From contig WBZZ01007008.1 of NCBI GenBank assembly GCA_019918135.1, forward strand, positions 5,001 through 69,000: 64,000 bases of DNA, read 5' to 3'. A model generated the notes under the pieces. It did not search any database and was not told the DNA's origin. It was given only the letters and a program-made list of their open reading frames with translations. Of the stretch, positions 10,125-20,939 are shown in pieces. The position numbers were made by a program, and so were the translations under genes. Origin of the DNA: Paulinella micropora (lineage: Eukaryota; Cercozoa; Imbricatea; Euglyphida; Paulinellidae). The number at the start of each line of letters is the position of its first letter. Position 1 is the first letter of the stretch.

Positions 10125-10184
10125 GATATTTAAAAAACACACAAAAATGAGCGCAGCGAATGAGAGTGTGGATTTTTTAATATT
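10125..10184. terminator. second hairpin after ATPase gene
   Basis: GATATTTAAAAAACACAC pairs with GTGTGGATTTTTTAATAT around a GCGCAGCGAATGA loop. Confidence 0.5.
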
Positions 10185-10213
10185 TTTTAACTAATTATTT
10201 TTCTGTATTATAT

Positions 10214-10525
10214 ATGCCAGTATCACCAGTGATAATTTCACAACCATCAGGATATAACATCGGATACAATCCATCAATGCCACAGAAGGGAGGAAAAAAG
10301 AAAACCAAGAAGAAGGGATGTGGTCAAAAGGGAGGAAAGATTAACTGGGCTAAGGTCGGAAAAACCGCAATGGCTGTTAATAAATTCCTTCGCGATAACA
10401 AGATTATTTCAAAGACCGCTAATGCCCTTGGTGATGTCGGGGTTCCATATGCGTCTCGTATTGGTTCAACTGCTGCAAAACTTGGTTATGGTAAGCAACG
10501 AGGAGGGGCTGTAAAGTTTCGCTGA
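10214..10525 (+). CDS. small basic Gly/Lys-rich virion or core protein
   Basis: 103 residues, intact, starting right after TATTATAT. The N-terminus has runs of GGKKKTKKK, suited to binding DNA. The C-terminal half has an amphipathic stretch (KFLRDNKIISKTANAL) and a GVPYASRIGS-type hydrophobic segment. This pattern resembles small core or membrane-active minor virion proteins found next to ATPase and protease genes in Polintons and adeno-like viruses. The exact role is inferred. Confidence 0.65.
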   Translation: MPVSPVIISQPSGYNIGYNPSMPQKGGKKKTKKKGCGQKGGKINWAKVGKTAMAVNKFLRDNKIISKTANALGDVGVPYASRIGSTAAKLGYGKQRGGAVKFR

Positions 10526-10526
10526 T

Positions 10527-10579
10527 GATATTTGAAAATCCACACTCCCGCTACTGCTCCCGTGTGTTTTTCAAATATC
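10527..10579. terminator. intergenic hairpin, TCCCGCTACTGCTCCC loop
   Basis: GATATTTGAAAA...CACAC pairs with GTGTG...TTTTCAAATATC. The loop sequence recurs almost unchanged at 12781-12825. Confidence 0.55.
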
Positions 10580-10610
10580 GAAAACAGATTTATTTTTTAT
10601 AATAAAAAAC

Positions 10611-10664
10611 GATATTTTAGAATAAGAGAGAGTGCGACAGCACGAAGCGCAATTCTGAAATATC
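10611..10664. terminator. intergenic hairpin before 10671 gene
   Basis: GATATTTTAGAAT pairs with ATTCTGAAATATC around a GC-richer loop; it ends 7 bp before the next ATG. Confidence 0.5.
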
Positions 10665-10670
10665 TATACA

Positions 10671-11718
10671 ATGGTCGCTAAAACCAAAAAAACAAGGAAA
10701 CTTAAGGTAAGACCCCCGCGGGTTTATAGAAATAAGAGCGGGAGGCCTTATATTATCCAGAAGGGTAAAAAATATTACCTTAATTTTGGTAAGAAAACAA
10801 ATGATTTAAGCACATTACAAATTGTTAAACTTTTTATGGAATATATTGGTAATAAGCCAAAGTCGCAAAGGGTTAGTCGCAAACCAAGGGAAAAAATAAT
10901 CAAATCTGATTTCAATCGTCTTGAACACGAGAACCGAAACCAGATACAAAGCAACTTACAAAAGAAATATGAGTTAATACATGACGAGGAAGCAGAGGAA
11001 AAGAAGAAAAGGGATGAGATAGAAGAAGAAAAGAAAAGGCTAGAACGAAAAGACATAGCAGATGCTAAGGAAAGACAAGATATAATGGATAGGGAACACA
11101 AAAGAGAACTAGCGGATATTAATGAACGGCAAGAACAAAAAGCCAGAGAACTAAGAAGGGAGCAAAAACTCATAGAAGATGTAAAATATGAAGAAGACAG
11201 AAAAAATAGGATACAAGCATTACCACCGCCACCACAATATCAATATATTATGCCACCACAACATGGACAGCCACAAGCACCACCATTAGGAGCACCACAA
11301 CAAGCACCGCCATTAGGAGCACCACCACAAGCACCTCCATTACCTAATTTAGGAGATGAAGCACCATTGAAAACGAAAGAGCAATATGAGGAAGAAAAAA
11401 AGCAAAAGCAGAAAGATATTGAAACACTGAAATTAGCAGGATATACAGATAAGTTCATAAAAAAGATGAGTCGTAAAGACTTACAAAAAGCCAGCCAAGA
11501 TATTCAGACGGCTAAAGCCACAGCGACATCTTTAGAGGAACAGAAAAGTTAGCAGAAGAATATAAAGAAAAACTTGAAAAGAAAGAAAAGAAAGCAGAAG
11601 AAAAGGGTAAGCATTTTGAACATTTACAAATTAATCAATTTTTAATCTCTGCATTTTCAAAAACTTATCACCCAAACATTACTATAAAAGAGTTAGCACA
11701 GGCTTTAAAAAAGAGATA
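10671..11718 (+). CDS. basic coiled-coil virion protein with Pro/Gln repeats, frameshifted
   Basis: The intact part is 293 residues. It has a Lys/Arg-rich N-terminus that looks DNA-binding, a long charged coiled coil (about 85-180), then a Pro-rich tract with APPLGAPQQ-type repeats (about 183-225). A 1-bp shift near 11547 continues coding to a stop at 11716. The coding-like stretch then continues in other frames up to the protease gene, so this gene may be part of one longer protein ending in the protease. Family not recognised. Confidence 0.65.
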
Positions 11719-11762
11719 GATAGTGATGGACATAAAAAATTAAATTACAAAGACACTTCAAA

Positions 11763-12080
11763 GTGATTATTGACATGATTAAAAGGTTTAATATTGATGT
11801 TGGAAATGAAAAGGAAAACGTAAAAAGAAAAGTAGCGGATTATGCTAGATATGAAGAGTTTATGGGGTATCTCCAAAATGTTGGAGATGTTAAACAAAAT
11901 GTGAATGGAGCGAAGACATTAGAAGAATTAATTGATAAGGTATGTTCAATAGCGAAAATAAAAAAATACTTAGCCCGCAAAGATTGGAAACACACAATGA
12001 ACAAACATGATTTTGTAAATACTCTAACGAACAAAATGACTATAGACCCAAATGTAGATAACAAGTTTCAAATGATTTGA
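11763..12080 (+). CDS. hypothetical segment between coiled-coil gene and protease
   Basis: 105 residues, Lys/Asn-rich and helical. No promoter-like motif or hairpin separates it from its neighbours, unlike most genes of the element. It overlaps the protease frame by 4 bp. It is either a short gene or an internal piece of a larger frameshifted protease-containing protein. Confidence 0.45.
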   Translation: MIIDMIKRFNIDVGNEKENVKRKVADYARYEEFMGYLQNVGDVKQNVNGAKTLEELIDKVCSIAKIKKYLARKDWKHTMNKHDFVNTLTNKMTIDPNVDNKFQMI

Positions 12081-12787
12081 ATATTGACGAGGGAATGCCC
12101 CAGGAGGGGATTTCACCCCCTACCATACCCCCGAGCGTCGCGGAGACACCGCTACCCCCAAGCGTCGCAGAGACAACCATACCCACGAGCGTCGCGGAGA
12201 CAACCATACCCACGAGCGTCGCGGAGACAACCATACCACCGAGCTTCGCGGAGACGCCAGAGCAACAGCAAGAGCAATCCATGCAGGAAGGAGGGGGACG
12301 GGGACTAATGACTAATGAAATAGACGACATAATGAAAAAATATGGATGGTATCTCGGAGCAATAGCCAGTGATGAAATCTACAAGTTGAAGCCCGGAAGC
12401 AGAAAACGATACGGATTTATCATGAATTTGGACAATCACAAACAAGCGGGGTCTCATTGGGTCGCCGTATGGATAAGTCAAGATAAAGACAGGAGTGTTG
12501 AAGTCTATGACCCATTAGCACTTTACGAGCCAACAGAAGACTTTCAACAACAAATGAAGCAACTAATAGACAAAAGCCATCCCGATAGTTATTTGTTAAT
12601 GAAGGTCAATCAAGTAAAACAACAATCAAACACCTCAGACACATGCGGTTGGCATAGTATGAGATTTTTAATGGAGCGGGCGAAAGGAAACAGGTTTATG
12701 TTTGCTAGCGGTTATACAGACCTTAAAGAAGAAGAAGCAGAAAAATTAAAAGCACAGAATGGGTATGGGTTTGACACCTATTTGTAA
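12077..12787 (+). CDS. PRO: adenovirus/Ulp1-type cysteine protease
   Basis: 236 residues as an open frame. This is the virion maturation protease of Polintons (C5/C48-like). The catalytic set is visible: His127 in SHWVAVWI, Asp145 in VEVYDPLAL, a Gln around 182-183, and Cys190 in DTCGWHSMRFL. Before the domain there are five tandem SVAETTIP-type decapeptides (about 20-60), encoded by a 30-bp repeat, and a Gln/Gly linker. The start is uncertain because coding appears continuous with the upstream frame. Confidence 0.88.
   Translation: MNIDEGMPQEGISPPTIPPSVAETPLPPSVAETTIPTSVAETTIPTSVAETTIPPSFAETPEQQQEQSMQEGGGRGLMTNEIDDIMKKYGWYLGAIASDEIYKLKPGSRKRYGFIMNLDNHKQAGSHWVAVWISQDKDRSVEVYDPLALYEPTEDFQQQMKQLIDKSHPDSYLLMKVNQVKQQSNTSDTCGWHSMRFLMERAKGNRFMFASGYTDLKEEEAEKLKAQNGYGFDTYL
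12128..12262. repeat. 30-bp tandem repeat within the protease gene
   Basis: About four to five copies of a GAGCGTCGCGGAGACAACC-type unit, each encoding ten residues. It is GC-richer than the rest of the element, and copy number probably varies. Confidence 0.8.
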
Positions 12788-12825
12788 ATCCACACTCCCG
12801 CTACCGCTCCCGTGTGTTTTACAAA
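12781..12825. terminator. intergenic hairpin after protease gene
   Basis: TTTGTAAA pairs with TTTACAAA, with inner CACAC/GTGTG and a TCCCGCTACCGCTCCC loop nearly identical to that at 10527-10579. The stem includes the protease stop codon. Confidence 0.55.
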
Positions 12826-12850
12826 CTTCATTTTTGAAAAAAAATATTTA

Positions 12851-12858
12851 ATAATATA
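12851..12858 (+). promoter_or_regulatory. ATAATATA promoter-like motif before penton gene
   Basis: Octamer ending 3 bp before the ATG at 12862. Confidence 0.55.
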
Positions 12859-12861
12859 ACA

Positions 12862-13724
12862 ATGGAGTATGAGGGAGGAAGAAGTTCGGGTATCTATTAC
12901 ATAAATAGTAAAAACCGAATAACTGGCACAGATAGCGACTTCACACACGAAGTCAATATGAAGGGGCTAGACAATCCCACACATTGTAAAATACTTCATA
13001 TATATGTGCCGAAGTCGTATTACTCTGTGGCTTCACCATATAATACTTTTACTCTTAGCGAAGACGGGTATGAGGCTTTAATTACGATACCTGAGGGAAA
13101 CTACACAATGAACAATCTAAAAAATAAGTTGTCGGAGGTGCTAACCGCAGACAGCCCAAATAATTATATTTATGTGGTATCCAGTAATAATACCAACATA
13201 GAACCAGAGGATGGTAAATTAACATTCAGTGTTTCAAATAACGGAGGTATTCAACCGCGGTTTATATTTGATGCCGATACCCGCATTCACGAGGTTATGG
13301 GTTTTGATAGAAATTCAACATATTTCTTTGCTAATAATTTTGTTAAATCACCAAACGTAATTATTCTAACTGGCGAAAAGACTTTATACTTTCAATCGGA
13401 CTTAGTTGGTGAAGGAGATAATCATGTGCTACAAGAAATATACACAGCCAACGAAATTTCATTTGGAGCCGTTATATACGACGAAGTGGGTCTGAGTATG
13501 GTAAGAAATTATCCGCCAGTTCAAATAATGTATATAGGTTTTATCTTACGGACGAAAACGACCAAGCGATTAATCTTAATGGGTTAGGTATTGTTATGAC
13601 ATTGTTGATTTACAGGGAAACGAATTATTTTAATTTATTTACATCATTCTTCAATCTTTTGAAACAGATAAATAATTATTTTGGAATTATTTATTTTTTC
13701 TATAAATATATTCTGGTGAATTAG
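12862..13724 (+). CDS. mCP: penton-like minor capsid protein, frameshifted near the end
   Basis: 241 residues in the first frame. A 1-bp loss in a T-run near 13545 moves the rest into another frame that ends at 13724. The N-terminal YYINSKNRITG and DFTHEV pattern, the mid-domain NNLKNKLSE and the closing NLNGLGIVMTLLIY pattern match the single-jelly-roll vertex proteins of Polintons and PLVs. It sits directly upstream of the major capsid gene, the usual order. Assignment combines pattern and synteny. Confidence 0.75.
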
Positions 13725-13755
13725 TTAATTTACACTACTTCAAAAAAAAAACAAA

Positions 13756-15273
13756 ATGCCGACTCAACACGGAGGCGAACTAGACTTTTCTAGAACCGAC
13801 TACATCAGTGCTTCGTATCGTTTGAATAAACTAACTCCGAGAGAAGGTGCGGGGGCTATTACTGTTACTACCGCAGGAGGACAAGAAAGCAACTTTGACC
13901 TTATCAGCAGGCCATTTAACTTAGCCCGCTCTGTCTTGAGTTTTACTTATGCCCCACCAGCAATTGCCGCGAACTATAACAAATGCTATATGGATTGTCT
14001 GGCTCCTATTAGACAAATTCAACTTCAAACCCGTAGCGGTGTTTATCTGTGCGATGTAAATGAAGTTGGTAATTTTACGAAAATTATTTGGAAGGCTGAA
14101 ACTTCTATGAAGGACTTTCTGACACTTGAAAATCACGATAATGGAAGTGGTGCGGGATGTATGCTTCAAAAGTGTAATGCTTCAACTACATTTCAACCTA
14201 CTAGCGATGCTACAAGGTTGGCGGCATTGGAAACAGCATTGACTCCTTCGGCAGTCGCAGGAAATGCAGCAGGACAAATTGATACAGGAATTAATGTTGC
14301 AAAAGCACAGGTTCAGGCCGCATTACAGGCTTGGATGGGACAACCTCCTACAAATGTTCGCCGACACAATGATACTCTTATAGCAGATGAGACTGGTGCG
14401 AGTTCGTTCGTTAATGTTGCTTTCAACGAGCCTAAGTAATTGTCTGGCGGTGCTGCTACTTCTGCTGAGCTTTCTATCAGTGTTAAGATAAATCTGGGTA
14501 TGCTTTACAATACCATTTTCGCCCTTGATAAGACAATTATGTTTCCAGAGATTTTGAATATGCGTATTGTATGGCAACAGACCCGTAAAATTTATTATTA
14601 CAATAACGATGCTTTGTCAACTGGTGGAGGAGTGCTTGTTGCAGCCGCTGGTAATGTATCTGTTGCTAATCTTAACTTGTTCCTTGCGGTAGAGACTAAT
14701 CCCGATGTCATTCAATCAATTCAACAAAAGGTAGCGAGTGCTGAAGGTATGAGTTTTAATATTGATTATCCCTATGTTTATAAAAATTCCATCGCTCAAT
14801 CCACTACACAAAACATTATTCTCCGCTTTGATAGGGGGCACGGCAAAAGGTTGAAGAAACTTTATCACACACTCTTTCACAACACTGAAAACAAGAATAC
14901 CGCTTATGATATTGATAACCGAGCAAACGTTAAGACTACCAGTTTCCATACCACACTTGACGGGGCACGACTTCAGGAATTTGAAATATTTCCCGCTAGT
15001 TTTGAAGATTATATGTGCTTGAAACCTAAACTTGAAGGTTCTGTTTTGATGAATTCAAATGTGTATCAATACAACTGGTTCTGGGTTGATAGTTGGGATA
15101 ATACCCGCCCGCTGTGGAGCAAAGACCAAAATGAAGTTAGCGGGCTTGACCTTTCCAATGAGAGACGATGGGAGTTCATTAGCACTACACAGAATAATGC
15201 TCATCAGCACGTAAGTGTAGCAATCACTCAGCGGGAGGTTCAGGTTAAGGCAAATATAATTTCCATTAGTTAA
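13756..15273 (+). CDS. MCP: major capsid protein with an in-frame TAA
   Basis: 505 residues, taking the TAA at 14437-14439 as an interruption: both halves are in the same frame and nothing else separates them. The N-terminal PFNLARSVLSF motif and the beta-rich composition match Polinton/PLV double-jelly-roll capsid proteins, which tile the icosahedral shell. It follows the penton gene. The second half has no ATG near its start, so two separate genes are unlikely. CAA-to-TAA decay, a sequencing error or stop readthrough all remain possible. Confidence 0.8.
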
Positions 15274-15311
15274 GGGGTAATTATTAATTTTGATAGTTAA
15301 TTTATTTTTTT

Positions 15312-15320
15312 GATAATATA
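15312..15320 (+). promoter_or_regulatory. GATAATATA promoter-like motif
   Basis: The motif lies 8 bp before the ATG at 15329. Confidence 0.5.
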
Positions 15321-15328
15321 GACCTACA

Positions 15329-16568
15329 ATGTCCCACCAGATAAACTTAATCGCACAAAATCCAGACGGAGAATTTATAAACATCAGGGTCGGACATGAT
15401 GGGTTTCTTGAGACTAATGTTGAAAAAACAGCGTTTGGCGAATTAGCAACATCACAATACACACCGATTATACAAGAAACATTTATGTATAATGTAAATA
15501 CCTCTAAGTGGAACACAAGCACTACTAATGCTACATTAGAGCAAAAGAGTGCTATGGCATATCTAACAACACAGGCTGTTGGAGGTTCAAGATTATTCAT
15601 TGAAACAAAAAAGAAAATTAAATATCGTGCTGGTATGGGTGTATGTGTCAGATTTACTGCTTTGTGGAATACAAATGAAGCAGGCGGATATTCATCTTAT
15701 GTAAGTATTGGTGATTCCTTCTTAACGGACGGATTTTTCTTCTCAAGAGAAAATGGTGTAATGAAAATATACCAATTAAACAACTCCAATGTCATTACCG
15801 ATGTTAAACAAAGTCAATGGAATGTAGATAAAGCAGATGGAAGCGATTACTTACCAGCCATTGATTTCAGTAAGGGTAATGTATTTCAGATTAAATACCA
15901 ATACTTAGGTTTTGGTCAGATATCATTTTATATTGAAAATCCAAACACGGGGCTATTTCAACTAGTCCATGCTATACGATATGCTAACAGCAAAAACTGC
16001 TCCTTCTCTTAATAATACTACTTTACCATTCTTGGCTTCTATTGCAGTTGGTGCTAATCCGCAAATCCAAAATCTTAGAATTGCCAGTGTTGGATGCTTT
16101 ATTGAAGGAACTGAAATAATCAGAGGTATTCCATTTATTTATGAAAGAACAGCAAATACAACGAATGTAGCAACTCATGCTTTTACTATGAGGAATAATA
16201 CTAATATTATTGGAAACACCATTGCAAATTATAGTATAGTGTATCCTAGATGGCTAAATGTCTTAAATACAGATGGTAAATCTGGTGTAATCATTAAAGT
16301 AATAAAAAATGCTACCCTTACTGGGGCTGTCTATGCTGAAAACAATACTAATACAAGTCTGGTTTCATTTGATACTACCGCAACTATTGCTGGTGGAAAT
16401 ACTATTGCCGTTGTGTTTGTTAATACGAATGATGCTCAAAGCATTGATTTTAATTATTATGATTTAGATGATATGTTGCCAAGCGAAAGGCTTACTATAA
16501 CAGCACAGGCTACTACAAATCAGACTATAAGTATTCAGTATGCTTTTACTTGGTTAGAAGACCCATGA
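15329..16568 (+). CDS. capsid-associated fibre-like structural protein, frameshifted
   Basis: About 413 residues with a 1-bp shift in an A-run near 15998. It is Thr/Asn/Ser-rich and beta-like throughout. It is homologous to the gene at 23507-24722 in element 2: TAFGEL followed by a variable strand, then QYLGFGQISFYIENPNTG against QYLGSGQITFKIENPRTG, and TWLEDP against NWIEDQ at the end. In both elements it lies beside the capsid genes. An external virion decoration or attachment role is inferred. Confidence 0.7.
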
Positions 16569-16673
16569 AAGCAAAAAAAAAACGAAAATGGAAGTGAATC
16601 TCCAACGTGTTGGAGATAATTTTCAAATATCACTTTTTAAAATACTTGATAAAATTATTTTTTCTAACTTCAT

Positions 16674-17060
16674 TCATTTCTTTATTTTTTCTAGAAATGA
16701 AAGCACGCATACCACATCGCAAAATCTATCATCGTCAATTGAAACTGATAACACATTTTTTTTCTGACACTCTTTACAAGGTGCCTTCTTGGATTCTATA
16801 TCTTCGCCTACATTAGCCTTTATTTCGGTAATTCCAGTCTCTTTTAAATCAGTCTCCTTAAAAGGTGTGCTTGGTTCTTCGTCCAACACGTTTTCTAAAG
16901 GTATAACTACTTTCACATTGTCATCACGTGGTTTATATTGCTGATAGAAAGAAACAATATCAGGCTTAGTCCATTTAATTGAAGGTTTCTTAATTTCGCT
17001 GTCAAGGCTCCATTTTTCAATTTCACTCAAGTAGTCCTGTTTGGTGTTCAGGTCTGTCAT
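16674..17060 (-). CDS. conserved small protein shared with element 2
   Basis: 128 residues. The first 95 (DYLSEIEKW, KPDIVSFYQQYKP, STPFKETDL, EIKANVGE) align with the gene at 38206-38895. The C-terminal part differs and has four cysteines, including a CKECQKKN pair that could bind zinc. The start at 17060 follows TTTATATATATC on its strand. Function unknown. Confidence 0.7.
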   Translation of the reverse strand: MTDLNTKQDYLSEIEKWSLDSEIKKPSIKWTKPDIVSFYQQYKPRDDNVKVVIPLENVLDEEPSTPFKETDLKETGITEIKANVGEDIESKKAPCKECQKKNVLSVSIDDDRFCDVVCVLSFLEKIKK

Positions 17061-17087
17061 TGATATATATAAAGTAAATATTAATTT

Positions 17088-17378
17088 TTATTGTAAATAT
17101 TTTTTTACTTCACTTTTAATGTCAGTAAATTTCTCAAACCACGGCTGTTTCATAACCCATTCAAGGTATGGCTTATCAATAACCGCTAAATCTTGAATTT
17201 TCTTACCTTTATACTTACCAATTGGAAAAATATCCCTTGGCTTGCCTGCCCGTGCATTTTCAATCATTTGGATTTCGTCAGTAATTATCTTTTTAACATC
17301 GGTAAGAGAAAATGTTTCTTTTTAATTTTCAATAGAGAGTTTCTCAAACTTCTCACATAGTCTGGTGAGGGTGGTCAT
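17088..17378 (-). CDS. ExoX C-terminal-like (DUF3820-type) protein with in-frame TAA
   Basis: 96 sense-or-stop codons from the ATG at 17378, which follows CTATATAGACCA. The pattern FPIGKYKGKKIQDLA then DKPYLEWVMKQPWF matches the small domain found after exonuclease-like domains and in stand-alone viral proteins. Codon 19 (17322-17324) is TAA in the same frame, so the product is truncated as written. A nucleic-acid-related role is inferred from family only. Confidence 0.6.
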
Positions 17379-17427
17379 TGGTCTATATAGACTGGTAAAA
17401 AAAATTATAGAAAAAAATTAATTAATC

Positions 17428-17490
17428 GATATTTATCAACTTCACTCCTATCTGGCTAATCGCCAGATTTCCCGTTTGTTGATAAACATC
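17428..17490. terminator. hairpin at the 3' end of PolB
   Basis: GATATTTATCAAC pairs with GTTGATAAACATC, with an inner TCTGGC/GCCAGA hairpin. It overlaps the last codons of the polymerase gene. Confidence 0.5.
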
Positions 17491-20400
17491 GTTTGATATC
17501 TGTTAGGGATACTATCATTTTTGTTGATAAACTCGCGTCCGCACCATTTATTCTCATTAACTTTCTTTTTATGTTTATAGTATGAACAATGCTGAAATGG
17601 TTAATGTTTTGCTGTTTGCTATTTCGTGATAAATGAATTTTCTTCATTTGAAAATCTCTAACATTTTCAATGCTTTCGCCTAAATCCATCTTTTCATATA
17701 CTTCTGGATTTAGCCCCTTTGAATTCAACCCCTTACCTCTAAGGTGGTAGTATCTCTTTTTTACTCCTTCGTTTTCGTAGCATTCAATTATATGAACACC
17801 TTTGTCTTTATGTTTCCAGTCATTCTTAGTAAGGTAAGGGAGAAAGGCTTCATTCGTTGTAAATTCTAACATATACAATTTAGGAGCAATCCATATTCCT
17901 CTTATTATCTTACAGCAATCTCCTAAGTCATCTGTTATACCGCCAAGAGATTTATCACCAAGTCTTTTGATTAGTTTGGCAAACCTAACATGCAACACTA
18001 GACTATCGGTATCGGTGTAATAGAAATCAGCCTCTATTTCTTTATTTGGATTAGCCTCTTTTATGTAGTTATACATAATTCGCCTGCTATATGCAAGAAT
18101 GAAAGCCCCGTAGTGAGAAGGTTTAGTTATGCTACCTTCAATTATTTCTTCCTTTCTAGGAATTCCAGATACGTGCCAAAGTTTGTTTTCCGTCTTTATC
18201 TTTGAATTCAACCACATCAGATATATAACTTTTCGTCCAAAATTTCCAATACTCCTCATTTGATTTAATATATTCTGCTTCTGTTGGGATAGGTCGTTGT
18301 ATCATCTTTCCGTATAACGAATTCATAAATAGTTTGGCTAATAAATATTGCGGTGTGCCTTTTTCGCTATTTTCTTTCGCCTTAAACATTTCCAGTATGT
18401 ATTCTTTAAATACTGGTTCTGCTTCCTTTGTATAGTATCCTTTATGAATTGTTATATCGTAGCCTTCCTTAATCATATCTTCAATATCAACACTTGTGAG
18501 CCATTGGTCTTTCATATCGGCTAAATTCCACTTTAATGAACCCATTTTATTTCTCCCTATTCTTGAATGTAATATGTCTTTTGGTGAGATATAATCAACA
18601 TTGTAAATACCGATAGGAAGATTATTATAATCAAATGGTGCGATAGCCAGTTTAATTTCTCCAACCATAAATAAATTAAGCATCGCTGTTGGGTATAAAG
18701 ATATGACATCCGCATCAACTAAATAACCGGTTAATTCGTCAAATGTGATTTTCCCCGCTAAGTAGTCATTGTATTGTTTTGAAATAAATCTTTTTTTGCT
18801 TGGATATGTTCTTGCTCCGATAACCGCTTTTCTAAATGCATTCTCTTGTTCAATAGTTGGGAGTCTTACATCATGCTTACCATCAATCATTTTCTTCCAG
18901 ATATTGAAGGCGAGGCTTGAAGTTGAAATGTATGAAATTAAATTCACTGAGTGTTTTTCAAATATCTCTGTGTTTATTTTGTCATATAACTCTTTTAACC
19001 CCATAACATCACACTTCAAATATTCAAGACACTTATTTCTTAATTCTTCACTCATTGTTTCCCAAGTAGATGCCTTGTCGTGGTCAAAATCTCCTTTAAG
19101 AGTTTTACATTTCATATTTTCTAAGTTTTCTTTTAATGTCCCCTGAGTATGCTTACACATATCCCACATTTTAATATTTTCAAATTGTAAAGAGATTATT
19201 GAGCCGTTACTAATCATGTGAGATTTTGGTTTAATACCTCTCCTTATTAATTCCTGTTTAATGAAGTAGTGGTCAAAGTTCGCCCCGTTAAAACCATTCA
19301 CATATAAAATTGGTGCTTCTTCATCTTTGTTTCTCTTCTTTCTTACTCCTGCTACTTTCTTGACTAGATTATGTGGTTGTTCGTTAGCCCATTCTAATGC
19401 TAACTTTCTTCCTCTCTCTAAGACTAAATCAAGAAATTTAGAAATAATCAATACCTGCATAATATTTAAATCCTTCTGTCCCTTGAGTATATCCGACTAT
19501 ATAGCAGTCGTGAATATCAAAGCCGTCAGCAAGCGTGTTATTTCTAAAAGTTTCAAGGTCGTAATGAAGAATTTCATCTTTATTATTATATTTTTCTTTA
19601 TGCGCCTTCGTTATTAAATTTCTCTTTCCATTCTTTAATATTTCTCTATTCACATAATTTATCATTTTTGGATTACACGTGTGCTTTTTGACATATTTCT
19701 TTAAACATTTTTCACATTTCTTTTTATCTCTTTTAATTAATCCAAAATAGTGGTTATTCTCCAAGTAAATCATAATATCCGCTTCTTCTCCGATGTTGTT
19801 CGTGCTTATAGTTTCTTTTGTTAAGGCGTTTGTTATTTCATATATCTTTCCTTCTTTTATCAAAGTATTAAGGATTTTTACTGCGGTAGAGAATGGTATA
19901 GTGCAATCATTAGAAAGATTAAATTGTTCTCCAATATCATTACATCTTTTTCTGTTAATGAGTGGCATATTAAGAATGTCTTTACAAAGGAAGAATAAGC
20001 AATTATTATTTTTGCTAGCGGGAGATATTAATATACTTTCCTCATATTTCGTTTGTTTTCTTTTGTATTTTCCCTCATAGCATCCTCCTCCGTTTTCTTG
20101 AACTACTACTACCTTAGCATATTCAATAATCCTGTCATAACCTAGTCCAGATGCTTCAATATTGCTTATGTTAAACTCATTCAACATTTCAATAAAATCA
20201 TCATAGTTTTTTATTTGAAAAGAATTAAATGTTTTCTTTTTATAATATCTATTTAATTCTTCGTGGTCTGTTATGTATGTTATAGTGATATGAACATCTG
20301 CATTTCCTGTCATCCCATTTCTTTTAGCATCTAATAGTATAGGAAGTAGAACTTCTCGCTCTAATGCGTCAGTATCATAAAAGTTTATGTCTAATCCTTG

Positions 20401-20566
20401 CTTCTCGTATGTAAGAGAGTTTAATCTATTGTCTCGCCTAGATTTTAACTCTACTACTTTAAATCCCCTTTTGTTTTCTCTTGTTGTAGTTTCCCTCAAA
20501 TTCGCCCTTACCTTCGCTAGTTCTACATTTTCCTTCGTTGGTCTGGGCGGTAAATGGTGGTGGCAT
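17448..20566 (-). CDS. polB: protein-primed family B DNA polymerase, frameshifted
   Basis: This enzyme replicates the linear genome from a terminal protein. Motifs in order: Exo I YDLETF, Exo II NGANFDHYF, Exo III YLKCDVMGL, Pol A DADVISLYPT, Pol B KLFMNSLYGK and Pol C YTDTDSLVL. Exonuclease and polymerase active sites are therefore complete. Coding is broken by 1-bp shifts near 20555, 19450, 18200 and 17570; the likely true start is the ATG at 20566 and the end near 17448, about 1035 residues. The N-terminal ~330 residues have a CEKCLKKYVKKHTC cysteine/histidine cluster. This polymerase type is absent from element 2. Confidence 0.92.
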
Positions 20567-20714
20567 ATTTTACTTTTATATTAGTGAGGATATAAAAATA
20601 ATGAAAATAAATTAAATTGTTTTATTTTTATATATATAAGATTGTCTTACCTTTTACATGTAATTCATTCATAAGTCTTAGGCAAAAAAAAATCATTTTC
20701 GTTTTTTGTTTTTT

Positions 20715-20891
20715 TTATACTCCTCTCGTCTTCATTTGTTCATATTCTTTAAGTTTTCTGTTTCGTTCTTTTAATTGCTCCTTCCTCTTTTGATTAATGT
20801 CATCCTTATTTCTTTTGTAATATGCAAGAGCCTTTTCGGAGTTAGCCTTTCGTTTGTCCTCAGGTGTGAGATATTTCTTGTGTCTCCCCAT
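20715..20891 (-). CDS. small basic protein (58 aa)
   Basis: An intact frame from the ATG at 20891, behind AATATAGAT, to TAA at 20715. Lys/Arg/Glu-rich, with AYYKRNKDDINQKRKE, which resembles the YYxxNKExI repeats after the GIY-YIG domains in element 2 and the small gene at 42124-42285. Function unknown. Confidence 0.6.
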   Translation of the reverse strand: MGRHKKYLTPEDKRKANSEKALAYYKRNKDDINQKRKEQLKERNRKLKEYEQMKTRGV

Positions 20892-20939
20892 ATCTATATT
20901 ATAAGTAATATAATTTATTTCTTTAAATAGTTTTACATT

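Noticed and set aside
10775-11173. Ser/Phe-rich minus-strand frame opposite the coiled-coil gene
   Set aside because: It is the reverse reading of a Lys/Glu-rich coding region.
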